Source of the DNA: Beverwykella pulmonaria
Taxonomy: Eukaryota; Ascomycota; Dothideomycetes; Pleosporales; Melanommataceae
Direction of reading: 5' to 3'
Assembly (NCBI GenBank): GCA_001599595.1
Contig: BCHH01000002.1
Location: forward strand, 1,764,053 to 1,828,052
Length of the DNA stretch: 64,000 bases
Shown: one piece after another, positions 51,517 through 63,875 of the stretch
How the letters are laid out: every line of letters starts with the position of its first letter
Position numbering within the stretch: the stretch's first letter is position 1
Notes under the pieces: model-generated
The model's database searches: none
The model's input: only the letters and a program-made list of their open reading frames with translations
What the model was told of the DNA's origin: nothing
Translations under genes and position numbers: made by a program

Positions 51517-53274
51517 ATGTCTGACCCCATCTCCGCTGTAACGGAGGTGGGATATGGTCCAGCCTTGCCGGCCAATGTCGTCCATGAGGATCCATGGAAA
51601 AAGGCCTGTGTACTCACGTTAGGTAGCTGCTGGCCGGGAAACTGTTCATTCCATCTGATAGCTAATACCCACAGATGGAGGAGGTATTCGTGGCTATGCA
51701 AGTCTTTGGATGTTGAAATTTTTGATGGACAAGATCCAGGAAATAGAAGAGAATTATCCAGGAGCTCCCCATGAGTCAAGCTTTTGTCCCAATATTCCGG
51801 CTCCTGAGCCGGACGAGATTGCGGACGAGAGTTCCTCAACCGAACCTCGAAATCCGGGAGTGCGGAGAAGGACATTGACAAGAGATGGTGCTGAGGCCAT
51901 ACCACGGAGTGGGGCAAGTAACTCCGCTAGAGCGGCAACACAGAGGGCTGAAGGCTATCTTCCTTGTCATTACTTCGACTACATCGCGGGTACCAGCACA
52001 GGAGGGTAAGTCCTTCCATGGAAAATACCATTCATTCGCATTGACAGGTGGCACTAGATTGAATGCTATCATGCTCGGCAGGCTTCGAATGAGTGTGGAC
52101 GACTGCATCGGAAGATACCCAACACTGGCCAAAAAAGTCTTTGGTAAAGAGCGGTCGATGGCGAGGCGTCTTGCTACAGGAGCCAAGTTCAATGAAGCAA
52201 ACCTCGAGGCCGCTATCGACGAGATTGTTAAATCACGAGTCCCGCAATCACCAACCGATCTCAGCAACTCAGACTATCACAAATATCCTAGCCCAGGCGA
52301 TCTGTGCAAAACGTAAGGAAGCTCCAATGGCTCGACCGAAACTGTGGGCACAATTCAGATTTGCTAATAAGAAGCACAGAATTGTTGTCGCGAATGAAAA
52401 CACGGAATATGATACCCAACCGTACCTATTCCGCACATACCCATCCACAGAGCACGAGGCGGATTCTTACCAAATCTGGGAAGTCGCCCGCGCAACTTCT
52501 GCTGCCGACACTTACTTCATTCCCATCCCCTTAGTCAGTCAAACCTCTGGGCAGAATGTAGAGTTCACAGACGGGGGCTTGGGGCACAACAACCCAGCGC
52601 TGCTAGTCCTGGATGAAGTGCTTGAGCGTAGAAGTACGAACAACCCTACGGAAGGACTAAGTGTATTCATGAGCATAGGGACAGGCCAGAAACCTACAAA
52701 GAGAGAAAAGGTAAAGCTGACATTCGGTCGATACATCGTAACTTCAAGTACGCTTGGCAAGAGGCTTGCGAAAACTTTGGATAGACTATTGAAGGTTGGG
52801 GTGGCCGTAGAGAAGGATCACCAGCACCTGACACGGTATTTCAAAGCAACGGGATTTAATGAGTATTATAGGTGGAGTGGCGGCGAAGACGTAGGAGGAT
52901 TGAAGATGGACAAGTGGAAGGAAAAGCGTCGATTAGGCAAACCACCAACAGCGAAGTTCATCGAAGAAAAGGTGACAGCATTCATGACTGATCCGGCGAT
53001 TCAGACAGAACTAGATAATGCAGCAAAGGCTCTCGTAGCCCGACGGCGAGCCCGAGCTTTCTGGCACCATGACGACGGGTTGTGGGCGAGGTATACGTAC
53101 TGTGTTAGGTTGCAGTGTCCTTACCATGCGACTGTATTTTGCGGGAGCCGGAAAGAGATGAAGGATCATGTTCTCCGCGTCCATCCTGGCAAAATAACGC
53201 CAACCGTCAATCTAGACGAACTCGTTCAGAATCTTTATGTACATCACCCTAGGTTTCCTGGTGGACCATATTGA
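51517..53274 (+). CDS. Patatin-like phospholipase with C-terminal zinc-finger-like segment
   Basis: Four exons (51517-51622, 51675-52005, 52058-52312, 52359-53274) with introns of 52, 52 and 46 nt give 535 aa. The joins restore CVLTL-DGGGIRGYASLW, GTSTGG-LNAIMLGRLRM and DLCKT-FANKKHRIVV. The oxyanion-hole motif DGGGIRG lies at about residues 36-42, the nucleophile serine in GTSTG near residue 143, and the dyad Asp in FTDGGLGHNNPA. Thus the catalytic Ser-Asp dyad is complete, and a lipid acyl hydrolase (phospholipase A2-like) activity is expected in the cytosol. The C-terminal 60 residues contain CVRLQCPYHATVFCGSRKEM and DHVLRVHP, whose Cys and His spacing is like a degenerate C2H2 finger. Between DGGG and GTSTG an unusually long Ser/Arg-rich insert is present. 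A non-self recognition role is possible, since patatins head many fungal NLRs, but no NLR domain is attached here. Confidence 0.85.
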
Positions 53275-54783
53275 AAATTCCGATAGAGTCGCGATTCATC
53301 AATGTCGTATCTATGTAATTCTGTACTTATATTCTGTTGTACTCTAATCCTCTTGAAATTATTCACACTAAGAATGTATTCATTCGATTGTCGCTAAATC
53401 TAAAGAACCTGTTAGGTCCCCGGCTTCCTCTGCATATAATGCGCCGTTGCAACCATGCCCTCGCGGCGCGCATATATATGGGCACCCATCCGCTGAGAGG
53501 GCAGACATCCACCTCCTAGGCGTTAGAATATTTATACTATTGCGCACACGAATCAGCTTGGTGTTGATTATTCGTGGCGGAGTGGTGCGGAACCCCGCTC
53601 CTGACACGTAGGATACACACTCCTGCTAGCTACTCTACAACTGTAACTAGCACTGATAGACTATGAGCCTTAGACTTTAAGTTATTTTCTAGAAGTATTC
53701 CACCAATATTGGAACAAGCTCGATCCTTGGCATGACTCTGATTTTGACCGTTGCGGACGAGCGACGGGATCAACGAACTATGACCTCACAGCACGAATAT
53801 CGGGATAAGCTGGATCCTCGTTATGAGTCTGATCAGGATCGTCGGGGCACGTATACTGGGCATGGGTCAAAGAGCTATCGCCCTCACAGTACGAAGCATA
53901 GTAGCAAGCTGGCCAGACTATCAGCATATGGTCCTGTTCAAGTGCCTGTACACTGAAGCAGTTTTTTGAAAAACATCAACCCGAGGGTCGATTTTCACTA
54001 CGTGAAGTATTGAGACTGAAGATTCTATTAACCCAAGATGCAAATGCCTCATATCCAACTTATTCCTCTTTTCGTGTTGATACGACCTAACATCCACGTT
54101 CAAGCCCAGTCAGATAGCGCAGCACCCTAATACTACCTCCAGCGTCGCGAATCCTATCTCTACTTCACTAATACCTATGAAGACATTCAGTCCCGCCATC
54201 TAGGACCCCTTCTCCCTGAATCCCGCGAGCAAGAAGCCGAAGAGGGACTCTAGCGCGAGGGCGACCGCTGGCTCAGTAACCGCGATCAAGCGTAACCGCG
54301 GTAATATTGGCAATACCAACAGCAAAACCATGGGCACTATGAACCACGTGTGTAAAATCTATGCATAGATTGGGTCAGTATACTGATTTGACCTCGAGTG
54401 TAAATTCGTCTCGCTTTGCAAGTGTGCTAGATCGAGGACTCTAGCGTTGGGGCCGAAAGGACAACTGCATTTGAATGATTATCCGCATTAGAGTACGTTT
54501 TTGAATTTATTAGAGCCGAGGTTAATTCGAGAACTATGAGTAGTGGGAGTAGTGGAAGGAAGAGTGATAAATACTAAGGAGGGGTGAGAGGTCATGAGGT
54601 GAGGTGTGCTGGTAAGGTGCAATGAAGTGGAAGGGTTGAAGTGGATAGTTTGAATGTCATCTCTGTTCCCGTCTCAATCTAAGTCTTGATTGTGTAGTGT
54701 GACAGTCTACTTCACCTCTTCATCTAGATTCTACCAGTCTACCCAAAAAGCTTAACCAGCAACGCCATTCCAAATATTACATG
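53275..54783. other. Gene-poor stretch with low-complexity coding debris
   Basis: No intact gene. On the plus strand, 53732-53953 (HEYRDKLDPRYESDQDRRGT) and, in a stop-ridden frame at about 54125-54350, YYLQRRESYLYFTNTYEDIQ and SREQEAEEGL show biased Arg/Tyr/Asp/Gln composition. The stops there (TAG, TAA) are again explainable by C-to-T changes. They may be one decayed gene. Confidence 0.3.
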
Positions 54784-56323
54784 TCACGTACTATACCTCC
54801 CGGTTTTGTGGACCAACCTCCCCCTTACCCAGACTGCCACCGTATTCCTGTCATCGCCAGCATAAACCCACTTCTGAACCTTCTCCTCGCCACTCTCCCA
54901 CCCAAAAACATCCACAGGCCCCCCTGCAAACACACCTTCCTTCTCTCCACCATTCCGCACCTCCCCTAATTCAATCATCTGCGCATCAAACTCCATCCCA
55001 ACCTCGAACCCGCCAACCTTTTCCTCGAGCCCAACAACCGCGGCCCCGCCCCGCGTCGCAAGGTACAATGCTTCTTCAGTACTCAACTTGGCCGCGTCGG
55101 TGGTGGACATTGCGACGAAGCGGCTCACCCAGATCGCTTGACGTGCTTCTTCGAGGATGGAAGGCGAGAAGCCGCCGGACACGTCCGTCCCAAGGCCCAC
55201 CGTCAACCCCTCATCTAGCATCTTCCTCACAGGCGCGCATCCACTCGTCAGCGCGGTGTTCGATGCGGGACAATGGCTAATCTTTGCGCCTCTTGCTTTT
55301 ATCAGCGAGATTTCTGCGGCGGTGAGGTGGACGGCGTGTGCAAGGATGGTTTTTTCTGTGAGGAGGCCCGCCGTTTCGTAGACGTGCGCGTAGGATGTCG
55401 AGGAGGGGAACATGGAGGCTACCAGATCGATCTCGCCTGTGTTTTCGGAGACGTGCGTTTGGATGTGTGCGTTTGTTTCTTTTGCGAGCGCGCCGAGCGC
55501 GGTGAGGCATTCGGCGGAGCACGAGGGCGCGAACCGCGGCGTAACAATCGGCTTTACAATATCCCCAGCTGGATCGATAGATCGAATGTACTCGATCGAA
55601 GCTTTTGAATCCGCGACGGCGCTCTCCACGCTCACATCCCGGTAGTACTCCGGGCTCAGATCCGTGTTCATGCATACGCGTCCTACCAATGCCCTCTGCC
55701 CTCGAGCGAGGCAGATATCAGCGAGCAGGTTGGTCGAGGGAACGTGGATGGTGCCGTAGTAGGCGCAGGTTGTGGTACCGTGGGATAAAGTCCGGGAGAC
55801 GAAGTTGTTGTATACGGTGGTGGCTTTGGGGAGGGATGACAGCGAGGATTCGAGGGGGAAGGTGTAAGTGCTGAGCCAGGAGAGGAGGGTAGTTTTACCA
55901 AAGAGGCCCGTATTGGGGTGTTGGGAGGCGTGGGTGTGTGTGTCTGGGGTTTTAGTTAGCTAACTTATTTGGGAATCGACAATGGGTGAGGGATAGGGTT
56001 TGGAAAGAGTGGGAGTGGGAGTGGATAAGTCATATTTTCCCACACCGTTTCTTTCTCTTCCTCAGATGGAATATATTTTTCATACCGATGAACCCAGGAA
56101 AGAAAAACCCATTCCCTCCCACCTTTACCACCGCTGCATCTTTCCATTGCTTGTGCTTCTCCATAACCTGCTCGAGCTCCACATCTCTTTCTACAAACTT
56201 GATTACTCCATTAGAGTCTACACCAATAGCGCCCTTGTCGCAGATTTCGAGTTTAGAGAGCGAAAGGCAGTGCACAAAGGATCCAAGGTAGATGGTTAGT
56301 TTTATGGGGGCTGATGCTGCCAT
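54784..56323 (-). CDS. GUD1: Guanine deaminase
   Basis: Two exons (56086-56323 and 54784-55943) with a 142-nt intron (55944-56085) give 465 aa; the join completes NGFFFPGFI-DTHTHASQHPN, the metal-binding HxH motif of the amidohydrolase superfamily. Other motifs are SHGTTTCAYYGTIH, IQTHVSEN, ILAHAVHL and GLGTDVSGG, carrying the zinc ligands and catalytic residues of guanine deaminases. The enzyme converts guanine to xanthine and ammonia in purine salvage and catabolism in the cytosol. Length fits yeast Gud1 and relatives. The start at 56323 (MAASAPIKLTIYLGSFVH) is the first ATG and the head resembles homologues (guanine-transport-type GSFVH). No purine-pathway neighbour is present in the window. 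Confidence 0.9.
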
Positions 56324-56884
56324 GACGTGTGACTGGTTTAAGTTTGGGAGGGAGATGGAGGTTCAGGTAGATATATGTTGACAGTGTAGTGATGGCGGAC
56401 CAAGGTATGGGGATATGTGCAATGAGGGTTGTCGGATAGTTGATAAATGGGAAAAATGGACTGCAAAGATGGATGCGTCAAACACGGCAGCATCAAGACA
56501 ACAAGAGAAGAGACCGTGATCAGGAAACCTGATAGCGAACTAAGGGCACGCCTTTATCAATACTTTCCTGCCCGTGAAGGTTGAGTGGAGGGGCAGGCTG
56601 TGGCTTTAAAAGTAAGTTTGCTTGGGCGCATTGGTACTAAAGCGGCTAGCCAAGTGGGCGGTTTGCGCCGGCCGGCGTCCGCCGAAGCTACCCAACTCAA
56701 TATCAAATCAAACAGACCTCTATCCACCGCGGTCTGGGAAAAGAAGGTCAAAGTTGCGCGCATAGTTGATTCTGATATCCTATGCTAGGGAATTACCAAC
56801 CCCTGGAATCCTTTTGTAGACGCCTGGCTCACCCATTTCATTTCCAAAACTCCAATCTTGGGTATACTTTGGTTCTACTCTGCC
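56324..56884. other. Intergenic, guanine deaminase promoter and ARP9 3' flank
   Basis: 561 bp between two minus-strand genes with no supported frame. The short overlapping frames at 56557-56788 are chance. Confidence 0.45.
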
Positions 56885-58946
56885 CTACAGGCTGTAATCG
56901 TGTATACCCGTTGGGCCCTGATCGTTGTAGTCGGGACGAGTCATGTACCCCTTACTTTGGCCCTGATCCACCACAAAGATGACCTTCGCCGCGACCTGCG
57001 CGCCCAGAAACGCTGACTCATCAAACCCAACGTCTTTCCATTCGGGGAAGTACTCTGGCGGCTTCACGAGCTTGATGCTGGTGGGTGTTTGGCCGTGCGA
57101 GGAGTGCGAGCTATGGCTCGACAGGCCCATGAGGGGGTTGCTGCCGAGATGCATCAGATGCGGGTTCTGGGCGGTGGTTGCGGCGAGGAGGAGCGGGTTG
57201 ACTTGAGAGGAGCCGCCGTGCGGGCCAAGTTGCAGTTGAGGCGTGTTGGCGCCGGTGCCGGTGGGCGTGGAGATGTTGGAAGGGATTTCCGAAGTGAAGA
57301 TGGTGGCTGATGAAGGGGAGATGAGGTATTTGGACTGGATGGTTGATAGGAGCGCATCTTTGAAGCCTACTAGGTTGTTAACGATGTGGACTCGAACAAA
57401 GACTTGGCAGAGCTCTGCATACCTCGAACTCGAGCCCCATTGCCGCAGATGATCAAGGAATCCCAGAGTTCACTGCGCTTGTTGACCTCGCTCACTGACG
57501 ATATGGTCCTATGCACTGCATCTGCGATCTTTTCGAGGACACCGCCGCTATCAGCTTGAAATCTCTCCGGCCCCACCTCGATTTCGCGCCTGATGGGACC
57601 TGTTCGAGAGGTAGCAGACCCTGGCTCTACAGCCTCCACGGCAGACCTTGGCTCTCCATCTGCTCCGTCCTGCACATCTTGTCCCTTCTTTTGCGGACCC
57701 TCATCCAGAGCTGCCTGTGCGTCTGCCATGCCCTGCTTGCCCAGGTTCATCCCCTTCAAGGTTTCTAGCAAAGCATGGTCCTCATACATAAAAGTGGCTT
57801 TCTCTCGTTTCGAGTTTGGCAGTTTGACGGCTTTGGCTTGCGTTGCGAGAGCTCCTGCGCCCTTCTTGCTTGCGGCAGCCTTTTCCTGTTTTTGCCGGTC
57901 GATCTTGGCGATGTACTCCTCCATCCTGCCTCCTGCCACAATACTAGCCACATCTAGAACGCCTTCGTTATCTTCGCCGTTGAGATCATCACCAACCTCC
58001 GTGTCAGCGCCTGGCCCTCGTGGAACATTGCCTATAGTACTTGCTGCTGCGGGTCCCGATCCAGGAGCACCGGTGGAAGCTGCCGCTGCTGGGTTGGTGA
58101 TGTTGTCCGAGCCGCCAACATCTCCACTTCCCGGTATGGGTACGCCCACTGGAAGCATCTCGCAGATGGCGTTCTTCTTGAGCTGCTCGCACATATCGCG
58201 GTTGAGGCCCTTTGATTTGAGTTTGGAGAGCAGTCCTTGCGTCAAAGCCTCTCCACCGCATCCTGGCAGCGCAATGACCCTGCCCTGGGTATGCGGTATG
58301 AACTCGCTGATTGCAGTAACGTCCACCTTGTCCTTGCCTACATCTACGATGGTCGAAGTGTGCACCCCGTATGCCCAGCTCGTTGCTAGTGCCGCGTCCA
58401 TGAGGCCGAATGCGGGCGTCTTGAACTTCTCAAAGAAGAACTGGGTGAGCTTCTCGTGCTCGCGCGGCGTCCATGCCGGCTGCGCTATGAGGAGGATCGG
58501 GGTGTGGAACGGCGGATTCATGGTGTTGTACACGTGGGTGATGAGGGCGAAGAAGCATGACCAGTTGACAATCTTCCCTTGCTGGATAGGCCAGACTGCG
58601 CCTTCCTCCGAGACACGGTCTTCCTCGTATGCTATCTCGTCTTCCTGGTCTTCGCCATTCGCGGCGCCTTCCGATGTCCCGTTTTGCGCGTCGCCAGCCT
58701 TCGGGGCGGGGTGGTCCTGCCGCCGGCGCACCTTGTAGGGCTCCCATTCTCCCTCCTTCTCGGCGGGGAACATGCGCGACCGCACGCGCAGGCGGGCGGG
58801 GGTGAAGGACTCGGGGAGGCCCAGCTGCGCGACCGTGGTCTCCGAGCCCGGCGCGATGATCTGGGTTGGGAGTTAGCGCATGCCGGGAGGTGAAGGAGGG
58901 GCTCACGTGAGCGCACAATGATCTGTTCATCCTTGAAGGGAGGCAT
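56885..58946 (-). CDS. ARP9: Actin-related protein 9 (chromatin remodelling subunit)
   Basis: Three exons (58917-58946, 57423-58860, 56885-57366) with two 56-nt introns give 649 aa. The first splice (GTGCGC donor) yields MPPFKDEQII-IIAPGSETTV, matching the N-terminus of fungal Arp9, and the second joins NGARVR-GFKDALLSTIQS. Actin-fold landmarks include PILLIAQPAWTPREHEKLTQ, AYGVHTSTIVDVGKDKVDVT and LIICGNGARV. A long Ala/Gly/Lys-rich insertion lies in the middle (about residues 240-340), as usual for this divergent actin relative. In yeast, Arp9 pairs with Arp7 in the SWI/SNF and RSC complexes, where it binds the HSA helix of the ATPase and does not itself need ATP hydrolysis. The gene is divergent from NTE1. 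Confidence 0.85.
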
Positions 58947-59275
58947 GGCGGGCCAATGGGTGGTGAAGGTTGCGGCGCGTTTCTCGCAGAGTGCCTGGTG
59001 AAGCTCGAAGCTCAGGCGCGATGGGCGCATTCCAGCGTGCTAGACTCAGCCTGGAGGCGGTCAGCGCGGCAGAAGACGGCTCATTGGCTTCAGTCAACCC
59101 ACCCTCCGCATGACGGGCAAGCTTCCCAGTTGACAACTTGGACACGGCAATACCACTGCAAAGTATGGGCGCGCTCTCCCTCCTTCCCCAACACACTCCT
59201 GGCCACCTGGCGGGGGACCCTACGTGAAGAACTGAAGCACAAGCGGGTGCTGTGCAGCCCCAACCACCACCTGCC
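58947..59275. promoter_or_regulatory. Bidirectional promoter, ARP9 / NTE1
   Basis: Only 329 bp lie between the start codons of two divergent core genes, so transcription must start from a shared region. No binding site is assigned. Confidence 0.5.
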
Positions 59276-62200
59276 ATGGACGCCGCCAAAGTGGCAACCG
59301 CGGCCATCGCGAACAGCTCCGCCATCGTCGCGGAAGCGTTGGAGTCCTCGGTCACGCAAGCAAAGGTGGCTGAAACCTCGTCACCCTCGACCTTCGGTCT
59401 CTTTGGGCGTATATTGTTAGCGATCCTGCGCGTGATACCCAGCGTCCTGTTCTGGATCATTACCTTTACGACCATCACGCTTCCAACATGGCTCTTTACG
59501 CTCTTTTCTATGAGCCTGACCTTCACTATGAATTTTACGACCTTGTAAGAGACGTGATCTCTGCCTACACTCGGGAGGCTAACTCGGGTAGAATGTTAAT
59601 CTTTGTATTCGTTGTATCGACCATCAGCTACCTAGTGCGGTACCGCTTCATGACCATGTACACGAGGCTGCCCCCCGAGCCGCAGCGCGAGGAGCCCCAG
59701 GTTGAAGTATTTCCAGATACCCAGGAAGGCGATTCTAAGAGGGGTCTCTCCAACTACCTTGATGAGTTCCTGAGCGCGATCAAAGTGTTTGGGTATCTGG
59801 AGCGCCCTGTCTTCCACGAGCTCACGCGGACCATGCAGACACGGAAGCTCATCGCTGGGGAGACATTGCTGCTGGAGGAGGAGAAGGGATTTTGCTTGGT
59901 GGTTGATGGCATGGTTCAAATCTTTGTCAAGTCCAACCGAGAGGGCCCCGATTCGGACTCAGATGACGACGACGGCATATCGGGCATCACTTCTGGGGAT
60001 GATGCACACCGTGGCCACAGCCAGGGCTATCAGCTGCTTACAGAAGTCAAGAATGGAGCTCCCATGTCCTCGTTGTTTTCAATCCTCTCGCTCTTCACCG
60101 AGGACGTCAAGGTCCGCCATGATGAAGATGAAAATATGGCCAGGCCCAACGGGTTCGCCATGGATGACTCTCGCCCGCATTCTCCCAACGAGCTTCCAGA
60201 AACTCCCCCGCGAGGCTTCTATGACCGTAGAACGTCGAATCTTGCCAGCCCTACTGCGGGAGGACGACTTCCTAGCGTTCCACCTTTAAAGTTAGACCTA
60301 CATGATACCCCCCCCAACAACGCCCAGCAGCCACACCCTCGAAGGTCGCGGTCCAGATCGAGAATGCCGAAGTCTGCCCATCCAGATATCGTTGCAAGGG
60401 CAACGGTAGACACAACGATTGCTATCATCCCAGCCACTGCATTCCGTCGCTTGACGCGCGTATACCCCAAGGCCACGGCGCATATTGTCCAAGTCATTTT
60501 AACACGCCTGCAGCGGGTAACCCTCGCGACAGGCCATGCCTACCTTGGCCTCACGAGCGAAGTATTGCGAACGGAGAAGCTTATGAACAAGTATACGACC
60601 TATGACCTTCCTGGCTTTTTGCGCGACTCGGCCCTGCAACGGCTGAAGGAGAAGTTCACCAAAGAAAGAGAGCGCATTGGCCCCGAAGAGGGCATGAAGG
60701 GAATTGCACTCCACAACCCAGGAGTCGGTCGGCACCGAAGGACGAGTGCATCTCTCAGAAAAGGCGCAGCGGCACATGCTCGACTCGCAGCAGCGCGTGG
60801 AACCACGTCGGACGCGAACAGCGACATTTTGAACAGAATGGCGTCTCCTGAGCCTCTCCAACAGAGCGAAAGGATGAGCGCAGGCGATCTCTTAACCAAT
60901 ATGCATTTGCCTCGGGGTAGCCGGCAAGGACGTACCAGTTTCTCTCAGCCCTACCAACAAGAGCACCGTCGTGACAATAGTACGCCTCTAGATGCTGGTG
61001 GTTTCAATCCGTTTGCATCGTCTATGGCTCGTCCAATCGCCCTGCATCGTCAAGAGTCTGTCGATGAAGCCACCGTTTTCCGGGAATCGGTGCTGGAATG
61101 CATGTTCAAAGCGATCGGGTTGACCAACATGGAGAATACGGTGGCCAAACCTGTATCGGTAGAGCAGTCTCCTCGCCTAGTGTCATTCGACGCCAAGCGG
61201 CAAAAGGCCATCTTCAGCAACGCATTTGGCTTCATTGATCCTTACGAAGCATCGCGTGATGGGGATACCGAATCCATGGTTTCAGTGTCCGGGCAATCAA
61301 CTGTGAGTATAGGCGGCCACCAAAATATCCTCGAAGACGTTGTCAACGATGTCGAAATTGTCTTCTTCCCCAAAGGTGCTGTTCTTGTGGAACAAGGCGA
61401 GAGAAATCCAGGCCTCTACTATGTCATAGATGGGTTTCTTGATGTAAGTGTGCCTGTAGAAGAAGATCATTCGGAGTCGAACGTGCTCGGCACGCTTCCC
61501 ATGACGCCTGGCATGACCGATACAGAGCTGTTTGGTGGACCACTTCCTAAGCGAACACCGACAACTACTGAAGGCGGCAAAAAGAAGAAGGCGAGGAAAA
61601 GTCTCTTCTTGACAAAACCCGGAGGTCTGGCCGGATATCTGGGAACGGTATCGTCACACCGATCCTTCATAGACGTGACGGCAAAGACGGACGTCTATGT
61701 AGGCTTCCTACCCCGAGCCTCTATCGAGAGAATTGTGGATCGTTACCCCGTAGTGCTGCTCACCATGGCGAAGCGGCTCACAACCCTACTCCCCCGTCTC
61801 ATATTGCACATTGACTTTGCGCTCGAGTGGGTCCAAGTAAATTCGGGACAAGTAATCTACAACCAGGGCGACGAAAGTGATGCGATCTACATTGTTCTAA
61901 ACGGTCGTCTACGGGCAATCCAGGACGGAGAAAATAACGACCTGAAGGTCATCGGCGAATATGGTCAAGGCGACAGCGTGGGAGAACTCGAGGTCCTCAC
62001 CGAATCTGTCCGCCCCGGCTCTCTCCACGCGATTCGGGACACAGAGCTAGCCAAATTCCCCAAAACTCTGTTCAATAGTCTTGCACTAGAACATCCAGGA
62101 ATTACCATTAAAATATCGAAAATCATCGCTTCTCGCATGAGAGCATTGGTGGACGACCCCCTCCATGAGCAAACGAAAGAAAGGAGTTCCAAAGCTACTC

Positions 62201-63875
62201 GCAGTAACGTATCCTCTACGGTCAATCTCCGTACGGTGGCAATACTCCCAGTGACTGCTGGCGTTCCGGTCGTCGAATTCGCAGGTCGACTGACGAATGC
62301 TCTGAGTCAAATCGGAACACCCAACGGCGTTGTCTCCCTGAATCAGGCCGCTATCCTCAATCACCTGGGACGACATGCGTTCAATCGTATGGGGAAGCTT
62401 AAGCTCTCGCAATATCTCGCCGACCTGGAGGAGAAGTACGGGTTGGTCCTGTACGTTGCTGACACGACGGTTAAGTCACCGTGGACTCAGACATGTATCA
62501 GCCAGGCCGACTGCATCCTATTGGTTGGACTGGCCGAAAGCTCCCCCAACATTGGGGAGTACGAGCGGTTCCTTCTGACGACTAAGACCACTGCACGTAA
62601 AGAGCTTGTGATTCTTCACTCCGAAAGATTCTGCCAGTCTGGCCTGACCCGGAAATGGCTGCGGAATCGCCCGTGGGTAAACGGCAGCCATCACCACATT
62701 CAAATGTCCCATCGCGCAACACCTGAGCCCGTGCACCCAGCAGGACGTCGTTTTGGAAACGCACTCAAGCAGCGAGTGCAGGTGTTGCAGGCTGAGATCC
62801 AAAAATATACGTCTCGCAAGGTGCGACAAACTCCGCTCTATTCTGCCGAAACGCCATTCAAAGGTGACTTCCATCGATTGGCGAGGAGACTCTGTGGAAA
62901 GTCCGTAGGCCTGGTGCTCGGAGGTGGGGGAGCTCGAGGGATCGCACAAATAGGCATCATCCGTGCGCTTGAAGAAGCGGGGATTCCCATCGACATTGTT
63001 GGCGGAACATCCATCGGAGCGTTTATCGGCGCTCTCTACGCATGGGATGCAGATGTTGTTCCCATGTATGGGAGAGCCAAGAAGTTCTCTGGCCGCATGG
63101 GCAGCATGTGGAGGTTCGCTCTTGACCTCACATATCCTTCGTAAGCTCCCATGTTGTATCCTTCCCAGGTGGAATCGCTGACATTGCTAGTGCCTCATAC
63201 ACGACCGGCCACGAGTTCAACCGGGGCATCTTCAAGACGTTTGGGAACTCGCAGATGGAAGACTTCTGGCTCGAGTTCTACTGCAATACGACCAACATCA
63301 GCAAGAGCCGCTCGGAGATCCACACCAGCGGCTACGTGTGGCGGTATGTGAGGGCGTCCATGTCTCTTGCTGGCCTCCTTCCCCCTCTCTGCGACAACGG
63401 CAGTATGCTTCTAGACGGAGGCTATATCGACAACCTCACGGTTGCGCACATGAAGAGCCTAGGTGCGGATGTCATTTTCGCCGTCGACGTAGGCAGTATC
63501 GACGACCCCACTCCACAGGCGTTTGGCGACTCGCTCTCCGGCTTCTGGGCCATCGTCAACCGCTGGAACCCCTTTTCTTCGTTCCCCAACCCGCCTACAC
63601 TCTCCGAAATCCAATCCCGGCTGGCGTACGTTTCCAGCTATGATGCGCTTGAACGAGCCAAAAATACGCCGGGCTGCAGGTACATGCGCCCTCCCATTGA
63701 TCCGTATGGCACGCTAGACTTTGCCAAGTTCGACGAGATTTACCAGGTTGGATTCAAGTATGGGAGGGAGTATCTCAGCCAGCTGAGGGAGCAGGGGATT
63801 TTGCCCGTGCAGGAGGAGACGGAGAAGGAGAAGAATCTGCGCCGGACGATGGCGCCGCGGAGGGCGAGTATATGA
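59276..63875 (+). CDS. NTE1: Lysophospholipase NTE1 (neuropathy target esterase homologue)
   Basis: Three exons (59276-59544, 59592-63140, 63191-63875) with introns of 47 and 50 nt give 1500 aa, the family's usual length. The splices restore [18 protein letters not shown] and [18 protein letters not shown]. The enzyme deacylates phosphatidylcholine and lysophosphatidylcholine at the ER membrane. An N-terminal membrane segment pair (about residues 45-100) is followed by three cyclic-nucleotide-binding-like regulatory domains (starting near [56 protein letters not shown]). The C-terminal patatin domain has [11 protein letters not shown] near residue 1200, the nucleophile Ser in [10 protein letters not shown] near 1229 and the dyad Asp in LDGGYIDN near 1348. 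A Ser/Arg-rich linker lies between the first two regulatory domains. Start chosen is the first ATG of exon 1 ([15 protein letters not shown]). Confidence 0.95.

Noticed and set aside
56000..56299. Plus-strand frames opposite the first exon of guanine deaminase
   Set aside because: The minus strand completes PGFIDTHTH across an intron, which settles the coding strand.
57593..58738. 381-codon plus-strand frame opposite ARP9
   Set aside because: Mirror frame of the Ala/Gly-rich ARP9 insertion; the minus strand has the actin-fold motifs and correct splicing.
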